Part shown: positions 22,308 to 30,800 of the stretch, in pieces
How the letters are laid out: every line of letters starts with the position of its first letter
Numbering within the stretch: position 1 is the first letter of the stretch
Virus record (IMG/VR): IMGVR_UViG_3300047678_000079
Coordinates: 1 to 61,241 of that record
Length of the DNA stretch: 61,241 bases
Reading direction: 5' to 3' (one strand)
Origin: a virus
The notes under the pieces: model-generated
The model's input: the letters and a program-made list of their open reading frames with translations, nothing else
What the model was told of the DNA's origin: nothing
The model's database searches: none
Position numbers and translations under genes: made by a program

Positions 22308-22693
22308 AGTTTCACTCCGGGCAGTCGCCCGCCCCGCACAACAAACTCCACCGCCAGCCGTGGCCGATGCCGGCGCGCGGCGTTGCCCCGACGCCCCAGA
22401 ATCTTGGCCTGGATCTTGGCCGTGGGGTGCCGGGCGACAATCTCGTCGATCAACGCGCTGAAGCGGTCCATGAAGAGGTCCCAGTCGGTCGCATACTTCT
22501 CGACGATGGGATCTCCCACTTTCGAGGGCGGTGTCGCCTGCGAGTCCCGGAATGCCTTCAGGCTCAGGAGCACGTCTGCGGGGATCGTGAGGCTTTTCGT
22601 GGCGTCGCATTTCGCGCCGGTCTCGACTTGGCAGATCGTGATTTGCGCCTGCATGGAGGCAGCTGCGATGAGGGTGAGGATGATGGTTTTCAT
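22304..22693 (-). CDS. Small exported protein
   Basis: 129 residues. Signal peptide MKTIILTLIAAASMQAQ, then two cysteines and a helical domain (YATDWDLFMDRFSALIDEIV) with a basic C-terminus. Lies between two fibre genes and overlaps the next by ATGA. It could be a fibre chaperone or attachment factor; no family recognised. Confidence 0.6.
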   Translation of the reverse strand: MKTIILTLIAAASMQAQITICQVETGAKCDATKSLTIPADVLLSLKAFRDSQATPPSKVGDPIVEKYATDWDLFMDRFSALIDEIVARHPTAKIQAKILGRRGNAARRHRPRLAVEFVVRGGRLPGVKL

Positions 22694-22704
22694 GATGAGG
22701 TCCT

Positions 22705-24435
22705 TTAAGTTCCGACGCACGCCGTTACCGACGATACGATCTTGCCATTGGTGTCGAGGCAGGCGTACCGCTGGCCTGTCGTAGCTTTCTGGTTATCTAC
22801 GGTGATGTCGCGGAGCTTGAGGTCGCGGAGAGTGCCCGCCGTGCCGCTGTTGACTTCGAGGACGCCCGCCGCGTTGCGACCAACTGCGATGTCTGTTGCG
22901 CCCGCCAGAGCATCGCCAGTGGGCTTCCAAGCTAAGATCGCATCCGAAGCCAAAAAACTTCCGTAGTTACTGCCGTCGGCATACAACGCGAACTTTGTCG
23001 CCGAGGCCCCGCCTCTCACATTCAGGCCGTAGATCGTCATATTAACTCCAGTTACACCAGAGGTATTTTGAAGATCCAAAATTTTGTCTGTAGATATATC
23101 CCCCGCTCCAGCTTTGACAACCATACGGGTCGTGCCGGTCGTGCTGGTGGCGTTATACACGCTGAGCGTGCCCGATGGGCTCGTGTTGCCGGGACCGATA
23201 CCTACGCTTGTGGATGTGATGTAAAGATTAGTCGCCCATCCGGGAACGGTGGAGGTGGACTGATAAAACGCCGCGCCGGTGGAGCCCGCCGCCAGCCGCG
23301 TAGCCACGCCCGACGCGCCACCGTAGAGGAGATCGCCCGCCGTGGTCATGGGGTTGGCGAAACCGATAGGCGTTGCCCAAGTGCCATCACCACGCCAAAA
23401 GGTTGTGGAGCTTGCCGACGTGCCAGAGTTTAGTCGCGCCACCGCGAGATTTCCGGTGAGGTCTGCCGCGCTGCCGGTAGTTGCAACAGCAGGAGGCGTG
23501 AACCATTCCGGGATAGCGCCAGACGAAACACGCAATTGCTGCGCTGTGCTGCCAATCAAGAGCGTCGTGGGAGCTCCAGCTGTGCCACCGCGAATCATCG
23601 CGCCTACCGTGGTCATCGGATTCGTCATGTCGCCAGCCGGGCCTTGTGCCCCAGTCGCGCCAGTAGGTCCCGTAGCGCCGGTATCCCCCTGCGGCCCTTG
23701 AGCGCCAGCGATGTAGATCACGCCAGACGAAGCCACGGCAAATGTCACCACAACGGTCCCAGTGCCCGCGTTCCAGTTCTGATTCGGCTGCATGAAGTAG
23801 CCGCTGTTATCCAGGACTGTTACAACCACCGGGGAGAGAGCGAACCCATGCGTCGCCGCGAGGATCGTGACACTCGTTTGCGAGGTGAAGGTCTCCGCAT
23901 AGGTCGGGACGCTCACACCGTTGCCACCAGTCGCCGCAACGCCGCATGCAAGGCCGGTCGAGTTCATCACAGATCCGGTGTTGTACAAGCAGCCAACAGC
24001 CAAAGACGACAGGTTCAATTGAGAGGGCGTGTAGCTGTACTCAGCGGGAGTAGGCGTCGCCACGCGAATGGTGCCGATGGTGACAGGCGTAGACGAAGAA
24101 GGGACTGCCCACTTCTCTGTCCACCTCTGCCCACCGGCGGAGGGAGTGTAGGTCGCGATGTAGACATTCTCGTCCGAGTAGCACGAGGTCACGGAAGCCA
24201 CGAGGTTGGGGATGATCGAGAACGAAACGGACCCGTTGACAGAAACGCCTGTGATCTTGGAACCGCGTGCGTACGAGCGGCCAGCGTAGGTCATCGTGCA
24301 ATTGGCAGTGACTTCGATGCGTCCTGACCACGCGACCGCTGGCGACCACGGGGAGTAGAGCGTGTCCGTGATCGTGGTCTGCGCAAGGATTGGAGCCGCG
24401 AGCATCAGCGCGGACACGAGGCACTTCGTCAGCAT
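22705..24435 (-). CDS. Collagen-like tail fibre with N-terminal signal sequence
   Basis: 576 residues. Signal sequence MLTKCLVSALMLAAPILAQ; N-terminal strand-rich domain; Gly-X-Y run at about 245-268 (GPQGDTGATGPTGATGAQGP); then fibre repeats (GDLLYGGASGVATRLAAGST) and a C-terminal domain ending QRYACLDTNGKIVS. The repeats predict a trimeric fibre that binds the host surface. Ribosome-binding site AGGAAGGA. Confidence 0.8.
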   Translation of the reverse strand: MLTKCLVSALMLAAPILAQTTITDTLYSPWSPAVAWSGRIEVTANCTMTYAGRSYARGSKITGVSVNGSVSFSIIPNLVASVTSCYSDENVYIATYTPSAGGQRWTEKWAVPSSSTPVTIGTIRVATPTPAEYSYTPSQLNLSSLAVGCLYNTGSVMNSTGLACGVAATGGNGVSVPTYAETFTSQTSVTILAATHGFALSPVVVTVLDNSGYFMQPNQNWNAGTGTVVVTFAVASSGVIYIAGAQGPQGDTGATGPTGATGAQGPAGDMTNPMTTVGAMIRGGTAGAPTTLLIGSTAQQLRVSSGAIPEWFTPPAVATTGSAADLTGNLAVARLNSGTSASSTTFWRGDGTWATPIGFANPMTTAGDLLYGGASGVATRLAAGSTGAAFYQSTSTVPGWATNLYITSTSVGIGPGNTSPSGTLSVYNATSTTGTTRMVVKAGAGDISTDKILDLQNTSGVTGVNMTIYGLNVRGGASATKFALYADGSNYGSFLASDAILAWKPTGDALAGATDIAVGRNAAGVLEVNSGTAGTLRDLKLRDITVDNQKATTGQRYACLDTNGKIVSSVTACVGT

Positions 24436-24551
24436 TCGAGATCCTTCCTCTTCTGCTCATTGGCCAGCGTCAGCAGCCTCGCGGCCAGTTCTTCTTCGCC
24501 TGCGGTCAGAGCGCAGCTTGATGCCATGAGTAGGACTTCGTAGGTGGTCAT
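24429..24551 (-). CDS. 40-residue hypothetical peptide
   Basis: Helical, acidic (LTAGEEELAARLLTLANEQK). ATGA overlap with the gene before and overlap with the fibre start. Function unknown. Confidence 0.5.
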   Translation of the reverse strand: MTTYEVLLMASSCALTAGEEELAARLLTLANEQKRKDLEC

Positions 24552-25273
24552 CGAGTCTCCATCTTCGTGATAATGATTGTCGGGCTCTGAACCTTGCTGG
24601 ACCAGCCATGCAGCGTGACGCCACCAGTATCCGGGATGGAGATGACGTCGGGGATCTCAAGGCCCAAGTCCGAAACTGAGGGGATGCCTGCTTCGAGGCC
24701 ACGCGAAAGCTGTTCGGCAAGAGGGAATGCGAGGTTGACCGCGATTGCGCCAGCGTTCCCGATCTGGCCCGCGATGGCGGGGAAGGCCGCCGACGTTCCA
24801 ATCATCAGGCTGTATCGCAGGATTGTCTGCCACTTGCGGAGATTTCCGCCGGCTTGCCGCATGAGCACCTGGCCTGATTGCTCTTTGGTGAGGAAGCGCG
24901 GGGCGTTCTTTCCGCCGGCTTGAGCGATGGCGATCTGGATGGATTGGCCTGAAACCTGCTTGACGCCCTGGCATTGTATGAAGATGTTCCACAAGCCCAT
25001 AGCCGTGGACTTCGCCCCGATCCGCACTCGCAGCACTTCCATGCTCACCGGAACCGCCATGACCTTGCAGGTGGGCAAGGGAGCGGGAGCGGGAGCGGCA
25101 TCGACATCCGTTCTTTTGGCTGCTGCTACAGGAACGGTCGTCCAACAACTTAAGCCAGACTCAGAGCATTGCAATATCGGGTGCGTGGCCGTGACCATCT
25201 GCCACGGGTCCGGCTCGTCGTAGCCGGGTGCATCCCAGACCCCCGCGAGTATGATGGCGGCGAGGAGGGTCAT
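24548..25273 (-). CDS. Hypothetical protein with hydrophobic N-terminus
   Basis: 241 residues. MTLLAAIILAGVWDAPGY may be a weak signal or anchor. The remaining sequence mixes strands and a Gly/Ala-rich hydrophobic part (AFPAIAGQIGNAGAIAVNLA). Coupled to the patatin gene by ATGA. Not recognised. Confidence 0.55.
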   Translation of the reverse strand: MTLLAAIILAGVWDAPGYDEPDPWQMVTATHPILQCSESGLSCWTTVPVAAAKRTDVDAAPAPAPLPTCKVMAVPVSMEVLRVRIGAKSTAMGLWNIFIQCQGVKQVSGQSIQIAIAQAGGKNAPRFLTKEQSGQVLMRQAGGNLRKWQTILRYSLMIGTSAAFPAIAGQIGNAGAIAVNLAFPLAEQLSRGLEAGIPSVSDLGLEIPDVISIPDTGGVTLHGWSSKVQSPTIIITKMETR

Positions 25274-26136
25274 GGCTTGATCCACCCGGTTCTGACCAGA
25301 GTCTCGATCTGCGCCTGTGAGTGTTCCGCCGCGAGCCTCAACCGGCGCATATACTTCGGCGAGGCTTCATCCATGGGCCATTTGTCATCGCCAAAGAACG
25401 GAACCTGAACCCGAACGAACTGATCGCCGAGCCGTCTCTCGCACTTGCGAACCGCGGCGTCGGCAACGAAGTCCATCAACTCTCCGATGATGTAAGAGGC
25501 ATGCCCGATAAGGCCCTCGCCACGCATCTCGATAGGCCGCTCCGGCTTGCCGCAGCCGAGCGAGAGAAGTTGCAAGGGCTCGCCGGGGTAGAAGTCCGAC
25601 GCGAGAATCAGCGCCTCATGCGCCGGGCAGTTTGCCCACACCCCGCCGTCCGCATACCGTTGGCGCCCGAATGCCGGGAAGAAGGTTTGCGCGGCCGATG
25701 TCGCACGCGCCGCGCCCCAGAACGTAATCTCGGACGCCTCCGGACCCCATGAACGGAAAATGACCGCACGGCGATCTTCAAGCGAAGAGGCGAACACCGA
25801 AACAGGCTTGAGTGACGAACTGAGCGGCGCTTCGCCGAGTTCTTCGAACAGCACCTTTTCGATGCCGGTCGCGCTGTACTTCGGACCGGTCAGCCCCCAC
25901 CAATACCAAGGCTTTGAAAAGATCTCCCCGCCGCGCTTCTCGAATAGATCGCAGATCTGGTGAGGCGTCATTCCGCGCGCCAGCCCCAAGGCTACGATGC
26001 CGCCGGTGGAGGTCCCGGAGAACATGTCGAAGAGTTCCTGGGTCCGCTTGCCGGTGGCTCTTTCGAGCGCCACAAGAGCCAGAGCGGGGATGAGCCCCTT
26101 GATGCCGCCGCCGTCGATTGCCAAGATTCGTTTCAT
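25270..26136 (-). CDS. Patatin-like phospholipase
   Basis: 288 residues. All patatin hallmarks are present: oxyanion loop DGGGIKG (8-14), nucleophile elbow GTSTG (Ser43), and catalytic Asp163 in YADGG; GAARATSAAQTFFP is also typical. The enzyme removes acyl chains from phospholipids. No signal peptide, so it acts from the cytoplasmic side. It overlaps the endolysin gene upstream by 4 bases, placing it in the lysis operon; degradation of the host membrane at lysis is the natural inference. The nearest familiar relatives are CapV-type defence effectors. Confidence 0.88.
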   Translation of the reverse strand: MKRILAIDGGGIKGLIPALALVALERATGKRTQELFDMFSGTSTGGIVALGLARGMTPHQICDLFEKRGGEIFSKPWYWWGLTGPKYSATGIEKVLFEELGEAPLSSSLKPVSVFASSLEDRRAVIFRSWGPEASEITFWGAARATSAAQTFFPAFGRQRYADGGVWANCPAHEALILASDFYPGEPLQLLSLGCGKPERPIEMRGEGLIGHASYIIGELMDFVADAAVRKCERRLGDQFVRVQVPFFGDDKWPMDEASPKYMRRLRLAAEHSQAQIETLVRTGWIKP

Positions 26137-26693
26137 TGCTTTGTCCCCATCAGCCGCGCCTTCGCGATTGCGTCTCGCACGGTCCCCATGTTGGCTACGG
26201 CAATCACTAAATCGCCATAGCCGCGCCCGGTCGCATAGCCCGACGCCACGATGCCGTGGGCGTACGCGGGCCAGTCGTGCATGGACTTTTTGTAGGACTC
26301 GTACGCCTTTACATATCGATCTGCGCTCGTCACCAACCAGGCGTAGTCCATGACCGAGGCCTCGAACGACGGATAGCCCGCGAACTCATCCTCGATCACC
26401 ACATCCCAGCTTCCGTCTGGCGCGATTTTCTTCGTGACAACCTTGCGTTTCAATGCCTCCAGTTGGGCGTCAGAGAGCACTTCCGAAGTCCGGCGCCACG
26501 CGCTCATCTTGTGCCGCGCTGCCTTCTTCATCCCGAAGCAGTTGAAGCCGATGGGGGCCTTCATCCACTGGCTTTCGATCATGGCCTGCCCGCACGTGAT
26601 CTCTGCCGGAACGCCGTACAGCCGCTCCGCTTTGGCCGCCAGCGGCGCGATGATGGCGAGCGCCGCGATCTGTTCCGTTTTGGTTGCGCTCAT
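26133..26693 (-). CDS. Endolysin, glucosaminidase (GH73/FlgJ-like)
   Basis: 186 residues. AERLYGVPAEITCGQAMIES with likely catalytic Glu40, then GFNCFGMKK, is the signature of GH73 N-acetylglucosaminidases. The C-terminal half (FAGYPSFEASVMDYAWLV; YAHGIVASGYATGRGYGD) follows the family pattern. It would cut peptidoglycan glycan strands. No signal peptide, so it needs a holin. Start set by ATGA overlap with the coiled-coil membrane gene. Confidence 0.88.
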   Translation of the reverse strand: MSATKTEQIAALAIIAPLAAKAERLYGVPAEITCGQAMIESQWMKAPIGFNCFGMKKAARHKMSAWRRTSEVLSDAQLEALKRKVVTKKIAPDGSWDVVIEDEFAGYPSFEASVMDYAWLVTSADRYVKAYESYKKSMHDWPAYAHGIVASGYATGRGYGDLVIAVANMGTVRDAIAKARLMGTKQ

Positions 26694-27058
26694 TTGAATA
26701 ACCCCGTCAACCAGTCCCATTTGCCGGTCACGAAACTTGTGAACGCCAAGCCAATGAGCACCAACTCCCGCGCGGAGAGGTTGGCTGTGATAGCCGCGTC
26801 GCGTTTCACGTCGCTCTTCACTTGGCGCTTCAGTTCGGACTCGATATCGTCGAGCCGCTTTTCGTGATCTTCGTCATGGACTGGCATTGCGAGTTGGTTC
26901 TCCGCTTTTCTGAGGCGCTTCTCGCGATCCTCTTCCGCCTTCGTCAACTGCTCCGCGATCTGGGTCAACTTCGCAACCGCGCGCTCGGCTTCGCGCAGCC
27001 GTGCATCCTGCCCGTCGAGCAGCTTCAGGACGAAGTCGTTCATCGCGGTATCGTTCAT
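26690..27058 (-). CDS. Coiled-coil protein with C-terminal membrane segment (holin-associated candidate)
   Basis: 122 residues. A long charged coiled coil (about 10-95) is followed by a hydrophobic C-terminus (ELVLIGLAFTSFVTGKWDWL). This resembles XhlA-type proteins of holin systems. Directly upstream of the endolysin and coupled to it. Holin-related function is inferred from structure and place. Confidence 0.6.
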   Translation of the reverse strand: MNDTAMNDFVLKLLDGQDARLREAERAVAKLTQIAEQLTKAEEDREKRLRKAENQLAMPVHDEDHEKRLDDIESELKRQVKSDVKRDAAITANLSARELVLIGLAFTSFVTGKWDWLTGLFK

Positions 27059-27060
27059 CG

Positions 27061-27153
27061 CTATTCCGTGCTCCTCTTCCCGCACCGCAAAACCCCGGCG
27101 AGTCCAGCCACGCAGATTGCGGCCATAGCCATGTCGAAGCGCGAAAGGGTCAC
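27061..27153 (-). CDS. 30-residue membrane peptide (holin/pinholin candidate)
   Basis: GTG start overlapping the previous stop as GTGA. One span (MAMAAICVAGLAGVLRCG) with a basic end. Sits two bases before the coiled-coil membrane gene in the lysis operon, so a small holin is possible. Confidence 0.45.
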   Translation of the reverse strand: MTLSRFDMAMAAICVAGLAGVLRCGKRSTE

Positions 27154-27563
27154 TTTTTGACCTCCGGCTTCGCGGTTGCCGCCGCCTCTTTGCAGTTCAG
27201 CCCCTCTGGGCCAACTTCCACTTCGCCGCCCTTGCAATTGGGCTTGGCATCCGCGAGGAGCTTCATGAACGCGGCCTGCGTGGACTGCTGCTTCTTCTGC
27301 GAACCTTCGGGCGGAGCGGTCTGGCGAATCAACGCGCTGTTCGCATTCGCAAGTTCCACTTCCAGTTGTGCAATCCGCGCGCGAAGGATCTCCCCCGTAG
27401 CAGCTTGCATCTCGGACGACAGCTTCCAGAACGCAGTCTGATGTTTCTCCTCGATCACGGGTGGCGCCGCCGGGAGCGGCTTCTTTTCTTCGGCCTGCGC
27501 GGAGAGCGAGAGGAAAATGAGAGCCGCAACGGCGGCGAATGCGTAGCGGATGGTGGCGCTCAC
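27150..27563 (-). CDS. Exported coiled-coil protein (spanin-like candidate)
   Basis: 137 residues, GTG start by GTGA overlap. N-terminal hydrophobic segment (YAFAAVAALIFLSLSAQAEE) is either a signal peptide or an anchor; a periplasmic coiled coil (ILRARIAQLEVELANANSAL) follows. The layout resembles Rz-type inner-membrane spanins. Two cysteines near the end. Confidence 0.55.
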   Translation of the reverse strand: MSATIRYAFAAVAALIFLSLSAQAEEKKPLPAAPPVIEEKHQTAFWKLSSEMQAATGEILRARIAQLEVELANANSALIRQTAPPEGSQKKQQSTQAAFMKLLADAKPNCKGGEVEVGPEGLNCKEAAATAKPEVKK

Positions 27564-27841
27564 TGGACAGCCTCTTTCAGTGCCGCGAGAGTGCGCGGCG
27601 AGATGTTGCGCGGATGGTACATGTCTGCCTGCTTCGGCCACCAAGTGCAGGTGTCGCGGGTGATGTTGCACACGGTGTCGCCAGGTTTGATCACAAACAT
27701 CGGCTCGCCTGCGTTATTCATGATTTGGAAGTGAGTTGCCACGACGGAGGTCAGCTGCAGATTCGGCGGTTGGTTGACGCCATTGGCGGACGGCTGCCCG
27801 AAGGCGGCCGCCGCGATGATGAGTAGGAGAATGGTTTTCAA
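27560..27841 (-). CDS. Small exported protein
   Basis: 93 residues. Signal peptide MKTILLLIIAAAAFGQ, mature part with CNITRDTCTWWPKQ (two cysteines). Coupled to the giant virion protein upstream and to the spanin-like gene downstream. Function unknown. Confidence 0.6.
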   Translation of the reverse strand: MKTILLLIIAAAAFGQPSANGVNQPPNLQLTSVVATHFQIMNNAGEPMFVIKPGDTVCNITRDTCTWWPKQADMYHPRNISPRTLAALKEAVQ

Positions 27842-30800
27842 TTGCTTACCTTTCGAATAGTTTCGTTCACTGGCTTGGTCAACTGTATCTGCCGTTGACG
27901 TATTTCATCTAACATCTTCCGCTTGTCCGCTCCCGGCATAGTCGGGTGGTTGCGGATAGTTTTGTCCAACTTGCGGAGGTCGGTCATGCGCCGCCCTGTG
28001 TCTTCCGCCACGTTTTCCAGCATCAATTCCTTCTGATGCTCTTTGATGAAGGCCGACAGCTTCGCTGGGTCCGACTGCCGCAAGAGCTTCATGCTCTGCG
28101 CTACCTGCGATATCCCTGTAGACGACTCGTAAAAGTCGATGATCTGGCGGGCTCCATCCGGTCGCTGGATGAACGACGAGATGCCTGGGATCTGCCACAG
28201 CGCGCGCTCCGGTGGCTCGCCCTTTCCCTCTCTCATCATCCCATCCAACAACTGCAATGTAATCGTTCCAATGGTTCCAGTGTAGCCCTTGAGAACGTTG
28301 TCGATCTTGAGTGGCGACGAACCGCTTTGTTCTCCAATGAATTTGGCGAGTTCGCTGGTGTAGTCGTCCGATCGGTGCTCTGGAAGCAAGCGCTTCTGCG
28401 CCCCGTTCTCGATCTCGCGGCCCTTGAAGAATGAGTAGTTGGCGAAGTTCTCGACCAGCGGCTTCACGGCCTGAGGGACCAGGGGCTGCATCAACTGGTT
28501 CATGATCCCTGTGCCAATATACTTCATCGTTTGCTTGTCGGTGTCGACCTTCATCATGTTCGCCATGATGTCCTCTGGGAGCGTCTTGAAGATGAAGCCA
28601 AGCTCGAACGGGATCGGGACGCGGAGAGCGCCGTTCCCTCCACCCATCGGGATGAACCAATTGTTCGCCCGTTCCTCAGGTGAGGCGTTCTTCCACTCGT
28701 CGTTGTCGGCCATCAGGAGCGCATAGGTAGCCGTGACTCCCGCCATGAAGAGCCCGCGCCGGATCATGTTCTTGCGGATCTCTGAGCCCCTGCCTCCGTT
28801 GGCCGCATCGAACCCGTAGGCGTGACCGGCAAGCGCGCGGCCCATCCAGTCAAGTCCCTGAAGCCTGGCATTGAAGAACGGGATCATGGCGGAGAGCAGC
28901 CGGATCGCGGCGCTTCGCCCCTGGCGCGAGAAGTTCATCACCTCCAACGCCTCGTACGCCGCCTGAGCCTCATTGCCGTGGCGAGCCATGGCATCCTCGT
29001 AGATCTTGACCCTGTTGACCGCTTCGCTCTTGTCGGACGCTTCGCCCAGCGCGTCCCACATTTGCTTCATCTTGCTGCTGGCGCCGCTCGTGATGTCGAG
29101 CTTGCGCTGAATGCGATCCGCTGTGCCTTCCGCGCCACCCTCCAGGAGCGTGCCGCCGATCACGCCGGCGCGTTCCAGCGCTTCGTAGTTCTTCGAGTTC
29201 CCCATCACCTGGCGAACGCCGTCAATCGCGCTGAGGATCGGGGTGACGTTGTGCCCGCCCTTCATCCATGATTCCAGTGAATCTCGCGTGGTGTTCTTCA
29301 CGAAGAACGTGGGGGACTTGGTTACCAGCCCGCGAAGCATTTGAGCGCCGCCACGCATGAACCCAAGCGCCGCGTCAAACAGCGGGCCGGATGGCAGGTC
29401 CGACTGCGTCATCGCGTCGTAGAGTAGTTGGTCCTCGACCTTGAACTTGATCGCCTTCCCGCCTCGGTAGACCGTGACAATCGCGCCTTTGTCGCCATTC
29501 ACCGCTGGGCGAGCCCATCCCAATGACACGGCATCGCGGATGGTTCGCTGAGCCGCCACGTTCTTCATGGCGATGTCAGTGAGGGCAAGCCCGTTCTGGA
29601 TGATGTTGGTCAGAGGGTCATTGATTCGGCTCGATCCGCCCTTCAACCCTTCGATCTTCTTACCACCGGCAATGGTTCGAGACGCGCGAGGGCCAGTAAC
29701 AATCTCGTCCTCAGTGAGGCGGTAGAACGGCAGATACGTGCCACTGGTCCATTTGTCGGCGGTCGGCTGGTCGATGCGTCCGGTGTCCACGAGAAGTTGC
29801 ACCAGCGCCTTGTTCCAGGTGTTGTACTCGTTCTCGGCGGTCAGAAGTTCCGGGTGCTGTTGCGCGAGCGCCATGGCCTGCGTGATCTGCGGCTGCGTCA
29901 TGAGCCGCTCTTTGCCTTCGGTCAATAGCTTGCCGCCGCGTTTGGCGGCCATGTAGAGCGCCCACTCTTCTGTGAGGTTCGCTTTGACGAGAGGGTCCAG
30001 GATTCTGAGTAGCCCCTTGCCTTGCTGCGCCGTGACATATCCCTTGTCGTACTTGAGTGGGCCGTGGGTCAGAGCACCTGCGAAGACATTTGAACTACGG
30101 TCTGCAAAGCGCACAGCGGCCTCGGCTGAGCGATCCGCCATGAGGTCGGCATCTGTCTTGGCCGTGAGCCGCGTCCCCTCGGCGATACGCGCGCGCCCGT
30201 CGAACGTCTCCTGACGCGCCAACGTGATTGCGCTTCTGATCGATTCCTTGCTCTCGAATACGCTCTTGATCTTGTCGATGAGAGTGGGATGTTCGACTTG
30301 GCCGAAGACCTTCTCGTACTCCGCGCGTACAGCTTGATTGGTGGATCGCAGCGGCTTCGAGTACATCGGAGCTTTGTCAATTGGCTCCTCGATCACAGGG
30401 ACGCCGCGCTTCTCCGCCGCCTGGCGGATGCTCTGCGCATCGTACGGTGACGTGTCCTTGTGGATGTAGACGCCTGTGATGTTTTCAGGCGGGATCTTGG
30501 ATTGCGTGCGCCACTCGTACTCGAAGCGATGGTCCTTGCCTTTGCCCTCTCCAGTCCCAGGGACAGGTACGCCATCCACTCTCTGCGGGCGGCCTTTGAA
30601 GTAGTCGTACTCCTCTAACTGAAGGCCCTTGGGATCCACGCGGAACGTGACGGGCATGTCAACGGTCGTCTTGTTTGGACGCGATGAAGTGGACACGTAG
30701 CCCGGGAACCCTGTGGGGTTGATGCCAGTTTCGAGAATCTTCAGAGCCCCCTCGACATCTCGCGTGTAGTGATAGAGCCCTTTCGGAGTAGTATCCTTGG

